From Adiantum capillus-veneris (taxonomy: Eukaryota > Streptophyta > Polypodiopsida > Polypodiales > Pteridaceae), in NCBI GenBank assembly GCA_014529385.2, contig CM043960.1, forward strand, positions 120,155,043 to 120,219,042: a stretch of 64,000 nt of DNA. Direction: 5' to 3'. This document shows, one piece after another, positions 1 to 10,149 of the stretch (the stretch's first letter is position 1; every line of letters begins with the position of its first letter). Position numbers and translations under genes: made by a program. The notes under the pieces were generated by a model. That model worked only from the letters and a program-made list of their open reading frames with translations, made no database searches and was not told where the DNA came from.

Positions 1-1788
1 AGTGTTTAGGCTTCACACCTCATAACACTGGGTGGTGCTATTTTGTTGATGGCTTTGGTGCGCCATCTATAGTTGTGTAGAATGTGATTTGAGTCTCACA
101 ATGTAAGTAAGTTGTGTTATCTATAGAGAGTCGTCAAAGATTTTTCTTGTAATTTATTCTTCGTATAATTGTCATTAGATAATTGGAATGATATCATTTT
201 GTACTTTATAACTTTGTGCTCACATAATCTTTTGTTTACTTACAGATTCAACTTGTTTTAAGAGGACATGAGCAAGCAACCATGTGCAGAGATGGAAATC
301 ACTTTATTTTTCTTCCTTGAGGAACCTTTCACTACCATGTTAAAAGATTTTGATAAGAATAGTATGTGTTTTTTAGAATCTTGAACCAATAGGGACTCTC
401 TAGGAGCTCTCATAGAAGCCATCCATATAGTACTACTATCTTCCCTAGTGTCATAGACACACAAATACTCAACTGTATATGAATCTCTAGATGAGGAAGA
501 CAAATACTTGTAAGAGAAGCCTAACAGCAACAACATTGTCTCCATTTGTAAAAAAATTTCATGAGGCTGGATTCCTCTATAAATGCAATATAAATATGTT
601 TTTTTGTTAAATGGTGTCGCATTGAGTGAGAGTATTTAATTTAGATTACTGAAGTTTCATACAGATCTGAGAAATATTGTTTACTTTTATGGATATTTTG
701 ATTTTTCTGTACGATGATTCAAGTCGCAAGTCTTAATCACTCCACCTTGAAGAAATTCAAGCAATATGTTGATTTCAGTTTAATCATTAATGGTTATTCT
801 TACTAAAGTGGATCATAAACTTTGTCAAGATGTCCTCATTTGGGGATGTTGAATATATATCATTAGCAATGTTTCACAAGTTAAGAAAGCTAAACTCTTG
901 ATTTCCAACATGTTATTGCTTCCATACTATGCATATGCCAAGCTTGATTAGAGAAATGATCACTTGAGATGGAGGTGTCTATGTATAGGGGTGACTTATT
1001 ATTGATTCTTGTTTCATCATACATATATTGTAAAGCCTTTGAGTTTCCAACTTTTTGAGTAGTGTTGACAAGTTTTTGGTATGAAATCTTCTTAAATATC
1101 CCTATTCATTAGCTATTGGTAGCTATTTCTTTGGTATTGCTAAAGATGATACCAGTAGCTATCACCTTGTGAACTTAACTGTTAAATTCCGGATTTTATT
1201 TTTACCATGTAGCTCATTTGGATAGAGAAAGTCTAAACATAAATTATAGATACATGCATTGTTAACATAGAAGATATGTACCACTCGAGCCTATGTAAAC
1301 TTCCAATCAAGAAACCTTTGGTTGGATACTATAACAATAGGGGTCACATGTGGTTTCAAATACCAAAGAAATGGCTTAACCAAAACATTCCCAAGAACAC
1401 TAGGTGGACACAAGGAAGTAAAAATTGGCTCCTTGTTTGGTCGATTTCTAGTGTTTAATGTTTAGTGCACAGGATTTGTGAGGCCGTTGACATGGGGAGT
1501 TCACTAAAGTATATGTAACATAGCACATGTGTTCAACAGAAGGGATTTTATATTCTTGTAAAGTTGCAAAAACATGTGTAGATAAGGCCTATAAGGGGTA
1601 CTTTTAATCCATTCTAGTGAACGCACGTGACATAGGAAAATTTTACATAGTGAATGCTCCGGACCTTTGTACACAAGAAAAGGGGGGAGGGGGGGGAGCT
1701 CTAATTACATCTGAGTGAAAAGAAGTGGAATTTGTACTGTCATGTTGCATAAAGATTTGCTTTCACTTAATCTAAAAAAAAACTGGTA
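1..1788. other. AT-rich stretch without recognisable genes
   Basis: I find no domain, RNA gene or element boundary here. The open frames are short and their translations (for example 95 residues on the minus strand near 258-545) match nothing I recognise. A G-rich run at 1679-1698 is the only simple-sequence feature. Confidence 0.4.
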
Positions 1789-1936
1789 TCCTGGGGTGCA
1801 GACAAGGCCATATAATGCAAAAAAAGGGGTGGCCACAAGGGCGCGTAGTGAGCCATCCAAAACTGCTGGATGGGCCATATGTGGGCCCTTGTGGCCACCC
1901 TTTTTTTGCATAATTAGTCTATTGTTGCACTCCAGG
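1789..1936. repeat. Long hairpin repeat, copy 1 of 3
   Basis: The left arm runs from TCCTGGGGTGCA through TGCAAAAAAAGGGGTGGCC, and the right arm carries GGCCACCC, a T-run, TGCA and finally TGCACTCCAGGA. The arms pair over about 70 nt each with several mismatches around a short central loop. This is the most decayed of three tandem copies. Confidence 0.8.
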
Positions 1937-2129
1937 ACCCTGGAAAAGATGAGATGAACCTAAAATTGAACTTTTCAAGCACATTATGCCTTCCTTCAAC
2001 TCAACTTACTAGTTCCCTACACCAAAAGGGCAAATCACATTGTACAGTATAAAAATCTAGTCTCATGCTGCATAAACATCTGGTTTCATCAAATATTAAC
2101 ATTCTTTCTATTATAAGGGGAAGACAAGG

Positions 2130-2260
2130 TCATATAATGCAAAAAAAAGGGTGGCCACAAGGGCGCGCAGGTGAGCCATCCAAAACTGTTGAATGGGCCA
2201 TCTGCGCGCCCTTGTGGCCATCCTTTTTTTTGCATAATTAGGCTATTGTTGTACTCCAGG
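2130..2260. repeat. Long hairpin repeat, copy 2 of 3
   Basis: The core arms (2138-2234) read TGCAAAAAAAAGGGTGGCC and its complement, continuing through ACAAGGGCGCGC to a loop near CAAAACTGTTG. Flanking sequence (AACATCTGG, TTAACATT, CCTTCCTTCAACTCAACTTAC) is also shared with the neighbouring copies, so the tandem unit is longer than the hairpin, about 320-340 bp. Confidence 0.8.
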
Positions 2261-2410
2261 ACCTTGGAAAAGGTGAGATGAATGTAAAATTTAACTTTTC
2301 AAGCACATTATGCCTTCCTTCAACTCAACTTACTAGTTCCCTGCACCAAAAGGCCAAATCACAATGGACAATATAAAAATCTAGTCTCATGCTACATAAA
2401 CATCTGGAAT

Positions 2411-2607
2411 CATCAGCTATTAACATTTTTGCTATCCTAAGGGACAAACAAAGCTAGAAAATGCAAAAAAAAGGGTGGCCACAAGGGCGCGCAGATGAGC
2501 CATCCAAAACTGTTGGATGGGCCATTTGCGCGCCCTTGTGGCCACCCTTTTTTTGCATTTTCTAGCTTTTTTTGCCCCTTAGGATGGCAAAAATGTTAAT
2601 ATTTGAT
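2411..2607. repeat. Long hairpin repeat, copy 3 of 3, near-perfect 88-nt arms
   Basis: The two arms, roughly 2420-2506 and 2514-2599, are complementary along almost their whole length with only a few mismatches and a loop of about 7 nt at AAACTGT. The outer arm starts TTAACATTTTTGC and the right arm ends GCAAAAATGTTAA. The predicted transcript would be a long, nearly perfect stem like a young MIRNA or foldback element. No coding potential is seen. Confidence 0.85.
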
Positions 2608-2704
2608 TTAAATTTAACTCTTCATGGCCAGAACCACTTAACTTAAAACACATGGATAAACCGAAAAGCCAAATCACTATGGAGACAGTAGACACAACTC
2701 TTAA

Positions 2705-2854
2705 TCATTTTGTCATTGCAAAGTCATCTGAAATTATGTGAGCCTCTACAACTTCTTGAATAGCCTCCAACGCTATTGCTTGCATTTTATACTGATTTCC
2801 ATAGCTTTGAAGCACCTCCTTCACCGTGTGAGAATATTTTTGATGCATGGCCAT
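2705..2854 (-). pseudogene. Possible divergent histone H3-fold fragment
   Basis: A 49-codon minus-strand frame contains VKEVLQSYGNQ and AIQEVVEAH. Set without gaps against the alpha-1/alpha-2 part of plant histone H3 (the VREIAQDF...AALQEAAEAYLV stretch) it gives about 11 identities in 31 residues plus many conservative changes. The frame ends at a stop before the loop-2/alpha-3 part, and nothing H3-like follows. It could be chance helical similarity. It is reported because a much clearer H3-like pseudogene lies near 53 kb. Confidence is low. Confidence 0.22.
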
Positions 2855-3024
2855 GATTCAAGTGTTAAGTTTTTTTTAAAAAAATTTAAGTGTAGATTAA
2901 TGGATTAGATAAGAGAGAGGTTTGATGGTAGATTAGAAGTTTAACATAGAAATGAAGATTAGAAAATCAATGAGACATGAAAGATTGTAGTATCCGCAAT
3001 GCCCCATAAATGCTTGCCCTTCTT

Positions 3025-3420
3025 TTATCTTTGTTGGTCTCGATAGTGCAGCAATTGTCTGCACATTTTCTTGATCAGTTGAATTGCCGTTTTTGGACAC
3101 TGTGTGGCCCAGAATTCTACCACGTCTCTACCTGGCTGCGTGATCACAGAGACAACACCGTCTCTCGCGTGATCCACATGCAATGGGTAACCTGTACCAC
3201 TCTTGGCACCTCTCGCAATCACTAGCGAACCCAAATGCATCACAAAATCTCGCTCTCGTAGCGAAATCTGACATCCACAATCTCTAAGCTGACCAATCGA
3301 GATCAAACTCACTGTCAAATCTAGTACATAGCTCACATGTCGTAATAAGTAAGATGCACCACTCACAGCTTCTAGATTTCAATCGGCTTCGAATCTGTCT
3401 GGGCTTGTCTCACATGAATT
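3025..3420 (-). pseudogene. Ty1/copia GAG-pre-integrase fragment
   Basis: The minus-strand translation contains YVLDLTVSLISIGQL, then CGCQISLRERDFVMH and ARGAKSGTGYPL. This order is characteristic of the GAG-pre-integrase domain of plant copia polyproteins (family consensus: ...L.SVGQL...G..V.F.........G....G...G.LY.L). The domain normally lies between protease and the integrase core and carries the HHCC zinc-binding residues just after it. Here the reading frame loses copia similarity after that point and nothing else of the element is found nearby, so it is an orphan fragment. The neighbouring stretch to 2700 may be part of the same insertion. Confidence 0.75.
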
Positions 3421-5040
3421 TGTTCATCTCATCGCGTTCTTCGACCATCATGTGATGAGAAAAAAATCATATCTTGCTCGCATTCTCCAAAAATCAACGT
3501 GCAAGTTGATAATTTATTTAAAAATGATGTAAAACATACATTTTTTACTTTTTTCTTAATCTACGGGCTCCAAAGAGCATTAAAACCATGGAATCTGAAA
3601 ATACTCAAAGAACCATTGTTTTTTATTGTTTTAAGGACTGTATTTCCTACATACAAAACTTTCCCAAAATCTCGCCCTAACACCTTCAAAAGTAGCTTCC
3701 AAGGAGTGCACTCGGTCAAAATTTGAAACTGAAGAAAAACAATCAGAATGAACTCCTACACTGTGTATAAACTTTAGAATAACCAAAATTTCCTTCAAAA
3801 AAAATTTATGCTAAAAATTTGAAAATAGCCCCCCCTTGGACTCCCCACAATGATAGAAGTCAAAGGATTCAAGGAGAGGTATGGTGTCACAAGTGCATGG
3901 TGGGAATCTCATCGAGGTTTATTCCGTCAAGATCTCTTGTACTTTATCATGTCTTCTCATGTACAATCTTACCCAAAAAAAAAAAAAATGACACTTTAAA
4001 TGACTACAAATCTTATTTAACTTATCAAACAATCTAAAATATGACAGACCAAGAGTGCTCTTACACATCAACAAACAAAAAGGTCCAAACTTCTTCTCAT
4101 TATCTTTGATAAACATACATTCGTGAACAACTTCCAAGGGGTAGTGCAGTCATAGTTCTTACATCCATTCCATGACATGGTATGCTCATGGGGTGACCTA
4201 TCATATACAAATATCTCTGGTGGGGGTGCCTTCATGTTAGGAAAGGGTGTGCTGCTGATGAAAAGCTGTTGTATTGTCCTACTAGGGATCTCTCCATGTT
4301 AGCATAGTGATTTTTGGTGTAGTGGGAGCCACATTGCTTGAGGAGAGCTTTGTGCCACCGTAAAAGCTTCATGTTATGCCAGTTCCTTGAGCCATTCTTG
4401 CAAACAACGCCACTTAACTAGCATAGTAAGAGGTCACCTTGTATCATGACGCATTAGAGACGTGTTCTTCAAACAAAAATATGTATGAATTCAACATTTT
4501 TAAGTTGTATAATAAAGACACTTGTTAAGTATATGTTGTACAAATTTGCAAGTATTTCCATCCAACTAGGAATAAAAAATCATGAAATATACATTAGGAT
4601 GAGATTACCCACCTCTAATAAGGATGGATTTGAAGCACCTACCTGCAAGATGTAACAAAGAAGGTTGTTTTAGAGTAAAAGTGGTGACACTTGACCTCTC
4701 TAACCTGCACACATTGTTTCTTGTAATGCCATTGTTTTGAGCTGAAGAGCTTGACATTCGTGCATCCACGAATGCAAAGAAGCACCTGCACCCATACACA
4801 ACCAATTTCAATAGCTTAACAAGCCTACTTCTCCCCTCCCAAGATATTGAAGAACCATACACATTCGTCTCACCGACAGTATGATGATCTTGGGATGACC
4901 TTTGCTCACCCTCACGTGCGGCCTTCGGTGCAAACACCGCGGACAAGCAATATGTACACTTTTGTTGTGCGGAGTACATGGTGGTGGAGGCATACAATTT
5001 GTGATGTCCGTGAGCACCATGGCAGCTGTTGCGTAAGGAA
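3421..5040. other. Unassigned intergenic sequence
   Basis: Nothing recognisable. A minus-strand frame of 161 codons (4605-5090) exists, but its composition is unremarkable, overlapping frames are equally long, and its start sits in the adjoining purine-rich repeat, so I do not call it a gene. A poly-A run lies at 3976-3988. Confidence 0.4.
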
Positions 5041-5205
5041 GCAAAGAATGAAAAGAAAGAGGGGGGAGGGAGAGGGAGAGGGAGGAACATGGGAGGAGAG
5101 AAGGGGGCAGGGGGGGAGAGGGAGAGAGAGGGGAGGAGGAGGAGAGAAGGGGGTAGGGAGGGAGAGGAGAGGGAGAGTGGAGGAAGGAGGAGGAGAGAAC
5201 AAAGG
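5041..5205 (+). repeat. Purine-only (G/A) tract of about 160 bp
   Basis: The top strand is almost entirely G and A (repeats of GGGAGAGG, GGAGGAGG, GGGGGAG) and is followed by a T-run and a G-run. Mirror-symmetric polypurine tracts of this kind can form triplexes. Open frames across it encode only Gly/Arg/Glu or Pro/Ser/Leu repeats and are not genes. Confidence 0.8.
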
Positions 5206-5622
5206 TTTTTTTTTTTTGGGGATTTGTTTTTTGAAAAAGTGGACTTTTAGTGTTTGTAGGTTTAAAAAAAATGTCAAAAAATGATTTTTTGATGTGTATA
5301 TATGTTGGGTGGGAGTTTTAAGTCAAAAATAAGTAAAAATAACTTTTTTGAAAAAAAGTCAAATTTTGGCTCTTAGTGACCCACGTTTTTGCTGATGTGG
5401 CCACACCCCTTTACTCCCTTCACTTTCCCGGAAAGCTAAAGAGAGAGAAAGTGACCTCTTAGGTCCACATCCTACATGTGTCTAAAAAAAAGGCTAGAAA
5501 AGTCTACTCAAAACTAGCTTCTTGAATGCCCTTGTCCCCTTAACCCTACACAACATTAGCCTTAATCCCTAAAAATTAGGATTCTTTACAAGGCCCATGC
5601 AAAGTCCAAATTTCCCCTAATG
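5206..5622. other. Unassigned, T-rich then mixed sequence
   Basis: No gene or element recognised between the purine tract and the palindrome-bearing array. It has several T- and A-runs (5206-5380) and ends with the first divergent unit of the array. Confidence 0.35.
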
Positions 5623-7586
5623 CATGGATTGCGATCCATGTACCTTTTTGACATTTGGGGCTAATATTTGACAAATACATTCTTGATAACTAGAGGAACA
5701 ACTTTGCCAAAAGGGACCATGTCAAAAAATTGAGAAAAGTTGGTCAAAATAGCCAAATGCAGAAACTAGTCAAAATTGCAGGACAGAAAGAAAAAATTGC
5801 TTTTGAATGACAAAAACTAGTTCAAATTCAAAACTTTTGATACCATAGCATCCAGTAAACATGTTGATTGTAATGGTATCAAGAAGTGTCAGATTGGCTT
5901 CCAAACATGGATCGGATCCATGTACCTCATGAAAAATCTTTGAAATTTTTTTTGCTGAGATTTGAGCATTACGTTGCTAAGACATAGACAAACACTTTTC
6001 CCAAAAGAACCATATGCAAAAAAGTTGTAAAAAGTAGTCAAAAGAGCCAAAAATAGAACATTCTCAAAACTACTGCAGTAGACCGTAGAAGTCAGTCAGT
6101 TTTGGTTGGGCAAAATTGATCCAAATTGAAATTTTTCATGGAGCAGGCTACAAACATCAGAAGCTATTAGCACACCAAAGATTCAAATCCAAAAGTGGTG
6201 GAACATGGATCGAGATCCATGTACCCCTGAGAAAGTTTTGGACAAAAACTTTTGTAGCATGTAGCAGAGACCATTGTGAACAAAATTCCCCAAAGAATGT
6301 TTGTCAAAAAAGTTCAGAAAGTGGTGAAAAGAGCCAAAAACTATCAAAAGAGGAAGACCCTAAAACAGACCTAGGGATTGACTTTTACCTAGCTTAAACA
6401 AGTCCAAATCACACAAAAATCACATACCTAGCATCAGGAGACCAAGGGGAAGCTGTGTGCCAAGTTTCATTACCATCTGACACAAAGGTACATGGATCGT
6501 GATCCATGTTTCTTTGTCACAGATTGATACCATATTTGCATCATAGCTAGAGGACATCACAAGGAGTCTAGTGGTCTTTTCAAAATTGAATTTGGATACC
6601 AAAAGCCCAGAACTGTCAAGTACTCCGACAAAGTGCCAGAATTGACCTAACTTTCAATCCATAGGTCCATTTTCAAAAATTTTGATACCATAGGACCTCC
6701 TAAGCATGTTGAATTTGATGGTACCAAAAAAAAGTTAATTTGGGCTCCAAACATGGATCGCGATCCATGTACCCATAGTGAACTTTTGTAGCATGTAGCA
6801 GAGACCATTGTGAACAAAATTCCCAAAGAATGTTTGTCAAAAAAGTTCGGAAAGTGGTGAAAAGAGCCAAAAACTATCAAAAGAGGAAGACCCTAAAACA
6901 GACCTAGGGATTGACTTTTACCTAGCTTAAACAAGTCCAAATCACACAAAAATCACATACCTAGCATCAGGAGACCAAGGGGAAGCTGTGTGCCAAGTTT
7001 CATTACCATCTGACACAAAGGTACATGGATCGTGATCCATGTTTCTTTGTCACAGATTGATACCATATTTGCATCATAGCTAGAGGACATCACAAGGAGT
7101 CTAGTGGTCTTTTCAAAATTGAATTTGGATACCAAAAGCCCAGAACTGTCAAGTACTCCGACAAAGTGCCAGAATTGACCTAACTTTCAATCCATAGGTC
7201 CATTTTCAAAAATTTTGATACCATAGGACCTCCTAAGCATGTTGAATTTGATGGTACCAAAAAAAGTTAATTTGGGCTCCAAACATGGATCGCGATCCAT
7301 GTACCCATAGTGAAAACTTGACCTAAAAATTTTCGGATCGGTAGTGCATACACAAAGAAACATATCCCCAACTCCAATTTTGGAAAACAATCAGCAAATT
7401 TGGGTCACAAGGGAGCAAAACAGGTGGCAGACTAAAAACCGCGGTGCAGACATAGTATTGGGCATTTGACCTGTCAAAAAAAGTCCAAATCCAAAAAGAT
7501 TTGAGATTTAGCCGATGGACATAGAGTGCAACAAGCTGCCAAGCAATCAACTCCAGATGTGGTTGAACATGGATCGCGATCCATGT
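5623..7586. repeat. Satellite-like array with a 20-bp palindrome in each monomer
   Basis: ACATGGATCGCGATCCATGT, a perfect palindrome, or a close variant recurs eight times, centred near 5632, 5914, 6213, 6500, 6761, 7033, 7293 and 7577. Spacing is 260-299 bp. Between palindromes the sequence shares phrases such as CAAAAATGGTGGAA-like and TCAAAATTGA-like runs, TTTGATACCATA, and GTCAAAAAAGT. The outer monomers are diverged and the inner ones nearly identical. The same motif, at 287-bp spacing, appears again near 45 kb. Confidence 0.85.
6247..7313. repeat. Recent tandem duplication of a 533/534-bp dimer unit
   Basis: The block beginning AACTTTTGTAGCATGTAGCA (6247) is repeated at 6781. The two copies are almost identical, differing by single-base indels (for example TTCCCCAAAG versus TTCCCAAAG and one A in an A-run). 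Each copy contains two palindrome monomers (GTG-centred and GCG-centred), so the unit is a higher-order dimer within the older array. Confidence 0.9.
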
Positions 7587-8029
7587 ACCTCAACCTCTAA
7601 ATTTGATGAAAATTGGTATATAAGCCTGCATATGACCTTATCTACACACTCTCAAAATTTAGGAAAGAGTCAACATTGGGAAAATAAGAAGGTTGGTAAC
7701 ATCCCAACACTCCCTATTGCTTGGTGTTGACCTTGGTGTTAAAGCCATTACAAGAGACAGTAAAGACCTTGGGACATGATAACCGACAACGGAGACCCTT
7801 GGGGTGATGTGATTACAAGTCAAAAAGAAGAGCACCGAGCGAATAGGAGGCTTGGTGACTGCCCAACTCTCCCCATCGCTTGGTGTTGACCTTGGCCCAG
7901 TTTTGGTCCTGGCCTGTTTTGAGTGATGTTTCAAGTGCAGTTCACTAAATTGCTCTAACTTTTAATAGACAACTCCAAGTTGAGTCGGGTATAGCCAGGA
8001 AGAAAGCTTGGTTTCCTAAATCCAAACTT
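7587..8029. other. Unassigned stretch with an internal short direct repeat
   Basis: The phrase CCTATTGCTTGGTGTTGACC (near 7712) recurs as CCCATCGCTTGGTGTTGACC (near 7876), each preceded by a CCCAACTC/CCCAACAC phrase, about 165 bp apart. No gene is recognised. Confidence 0.45.
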
Positions 8030-8450
8030 TTAGGGTACCCCAAGACCAGTTTCTAGAGACCAAAAAGTCACAAATTCCTGACTTTTGAGAGACCTTACCA
8101 AGGGCAAAAAGGGAAAATTGTTCATTAGCTCCCTGATGTTTGATTGCAGCATGAACATATGCATTTGCTTGATTTCCATAGCCTCAAGCACCTTGAACTT
8201 TGTTATTTTGAGCTCTTGCTTGGGGTCATTGGTTTCCTCCCCGTCTTGGATGAGGTGATTGATTAAAGTTATTACCATTGTTGTTGTTGGGTGGTCCATT
8301 CTTCACAAAAGGTGGATTCCCTGGCCTAAAATTTCCTTGATTTTGAGGTGGTCTCTAATATTGTTTGAAGTTCCGTTGAGCTACATATGGTCTTGGTCTA
8401 AAGTTTCTGAAATTTCAACTTGGGTTTTGGTTTGTGGCCTCATAATTATC
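8030..8450 (-). pseudogene. LTR-retrotransposon gag remnant (gypsy-like, N/P/Q-rich)
   Basis: Read on the minus strand, the region encodes an asparagine/proline/glutamine-rich segment with phrases such as FRPRPYVAQRNFKQY, QNQGNFRPGNPP and NNNNGNN, then GYGNQANAYVHAAIKHQGA in a shifted frame. This is typical of the linker and C-terminal part of plant Ty3/gypsy (Athila-like) gag proteins, before a leucine-rich tail. It is interrupted by stops. No protease, RT or LTR accompanies it, so it is an orphan fragment. Assignment to Athila rather than another gypsy lineage is inference. Confidence 0.5.
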
Positions 8451-8479
8451 TAATAATCTTGTATCAATTGGTGTTACAG

Positions 8480-8912
8480 TCGCGATAATGATGATAAAAT
8501 AGAAGTCTATCTATGAGGTTTGGGTCCTGAATACAAACAATTCAAAAATGGCATCCATTTTTTAGAGAACATTCCATCATTTACAGATTTGGTGTCCTCA
8601 TTGATTCTGGAAGAGAAGGAACTTGAGGAAGACTCCTCTATGTAGGGTGGAAACAATTCTGAACAGGTTCTTTTCTACAACAGATGAAGAGGACATGATA
8701 CATGCCTTGGACGAGGCCGAGGAAGAGGCAACCACCAAGCACAACAGCAAAATAACAATCATGGTCAGAACACAGGTGGTGGTTGAGAAAACTTTTGAGG
8801 TAGGGGGAGTCCAAGAGGTCGTGGAAATGTGCATGCAGGTCAACACAAAAATGTAGTTTGTTAGGGCTGTGGAAGACATGGTCACTTTGAACATGACTGT
8901 CATAAAAACTAA
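8480..8912 (+). pseudogene. Ty1/copia gag fragment with degenerate zinc knuckle
   Basis: One plus-strand frame reads GLGPEYKQFKNGI, then PSFTDLVSSLILEEKEL, a GRGRGRGN Arg/Gly-rich linker and finally C-x2-C-GRHG-H-FEHD-C. That is the usual order of copia gag: UBN2-type gag domain, RG-rich linker, CCHC zinc knuckle that binds RNA. Several in-frame stops (one inside the knuckle) make it a pseudogene. It is cut off a few bases before the CACTA terminus at about 8923, so the CACTA element probably inserted into this copia copy. Confidence 0.75.
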
Positions 8913-8940
8913 TATGCAGCGAAACTACAATGCGTTTTTT

Positions 8941-9090
8941 AATCCCCCGGGGTCGCTAAAAGCGTCGAAATGGGAACGTCGCTATTAGCATCTCTAAATA
9001 ACGACGCTTATAGCGACGGTATCAGTACTAATTTAGCGACGATAATAGCGACACTGCAGAACATTATATAGAGATGCCTATAGTGACGCC
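8941..9090. repeat. CACTA subterminal repeat cluster
   Basis: Short units GTCGCTA, GACGCTTATAGCGACG, TTAGCGACGATAATAGCGAC and similar occur in both orientations within about 150 bp of the element end. The same GTCGCTAT units occupy 63904-64000 in the second CACTA copy. In this superfamily such units are transposase binding sites. Confidence 0.75.
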
Positions 9091-9108
9091 CAAGAATAAA
9101 TTTTTTTT

Positions 9109-9137
9109 GGTGGCAAGGAATTGAATGCCCTGCCACC
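9109..9137. repeat. Conserved subterminal hairpin of the CACTA family
   Basis: GGTGGCA, a short inner arm and TGCCACC form a 29-nt inverted repeat, slightly decayed here (AAGGAA for AGGGCA). The perfect version is at 63857-63885. Confidence 0.7.
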
Positions 9138-9465
9138 CATCAACCACATTGAACATTGTTTCCAAAATAAAGATGCAAAACTGACAGACAAAAGTATTTT
9201 GACGAAAGTGAATTGTTACAATGACAAAATTATACACATCACATGCAAAATCGTTTGATGTAATAGTTACAACACAATTGTCATTATTGAGAAAATACAA
9301 TATCGTTGACCAATAGTTACAAAAATGACGTGCACACGTCATCATATATACATGCTATATATGACAAAATAAAACTAGTGCTAAACATATAGTTACAAAA
9401 CAATCTATTTTCTTAGCTTATCATTAAAATACAACAAATCTAAGAGAGTTAAGTGAAATATTAAC

Positions 9466-10146
9466 CATGCCAGTGCGAATACTGAGAATGTCCATAAGGG
9501 CGTGTAAGCTCTTTTTGCCCGCATACTCGCCCTCGTACGGTGTGGGGTCATGTCCTGTCATCGACCACTGTTCAAAACATACAAAGAACACGTTATGTTA
9601 GAATTTAAAGGTACAATTATCCATAACTACCAAACCTAAAGGACAATGCAAAAAAACTTACAAAATCGGCCTCAAATGATGCCCACCCGCCGCTCCGCTC
9701 CCCAAGTGGTGCGAGCTCCCTGCCTCTACTCGCGCTTAGGCTGCCTCCTTTTGTTGCTTCCACTTGTCAGGATTCTCATGCGCTGCTTGCTTTGCATTCT
9801 TTTAATCTTCTTTGGCCAGCTAATCTGGCATGTTCCACCCATGCTTTATTGCTTTTTGCAATGCAGAATGCTTATGCTTGCAGTATTCGCGCATCTGCAC
9901 CTTCATCAGGTCTTCATTGAAGCACTCATCCCGAATTGACATAGGAAACTCGTCATGTAGCATGCTGATGACTCTGTCTTTTAATTCATTTGGCAATTCA
10001 CTCCAGATTGTGGTACGGATGTCAGGAGACCAACATCCCTCAATGGCAACCGATAAAATAAATTGCAAAATATGTCTAGCAAAGTCCACACATGATATGT
10101 TACACAATTTCCAATATGATATATTCCACTTCAAAATACCTGACAC
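9466..10146 (-). pseudogene. CACTA second transposase-like protein, C-terminal exons (Transposase_24-like)
   Basis: The minus strand encodes a segment containing IWSELPNELKDRVISMLHD, EDLMKVQMREYCKHK and AIKHGWNMPDW, followed by a splice donor at 9661 (GATTTT|GTAAG), a 94-nt intron, and an exon 9567-9466 beginning WSMTGHDPTPYEGEY and ending before GTTAAT. The basic, helical segment resembles the C-terminal part of plant En/Spm-family proteins (Transposase_24 type). The exon/intron structure matches the copy at 62.8-63.5 kb, which supports it as real. At least one stop interrupts it (after the KEAA stretch). A third exon equivalent to 63479-63523 is not found here. Confidence 0.65.
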
Positions 10147-10149
10147 ACT

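Noticed and set aside
3010-3225. Plus-strand 71-codon frame
   Set aside because: It is the antisense of the copia GAG-pre-integrase fragment, which has clear family motifs.
4605-5090. 161-codon minus-strand frame as a gene
   Set aside because: The start lies in the polypurine repeat, overlapping frames are as long, and no motif is recognisable.
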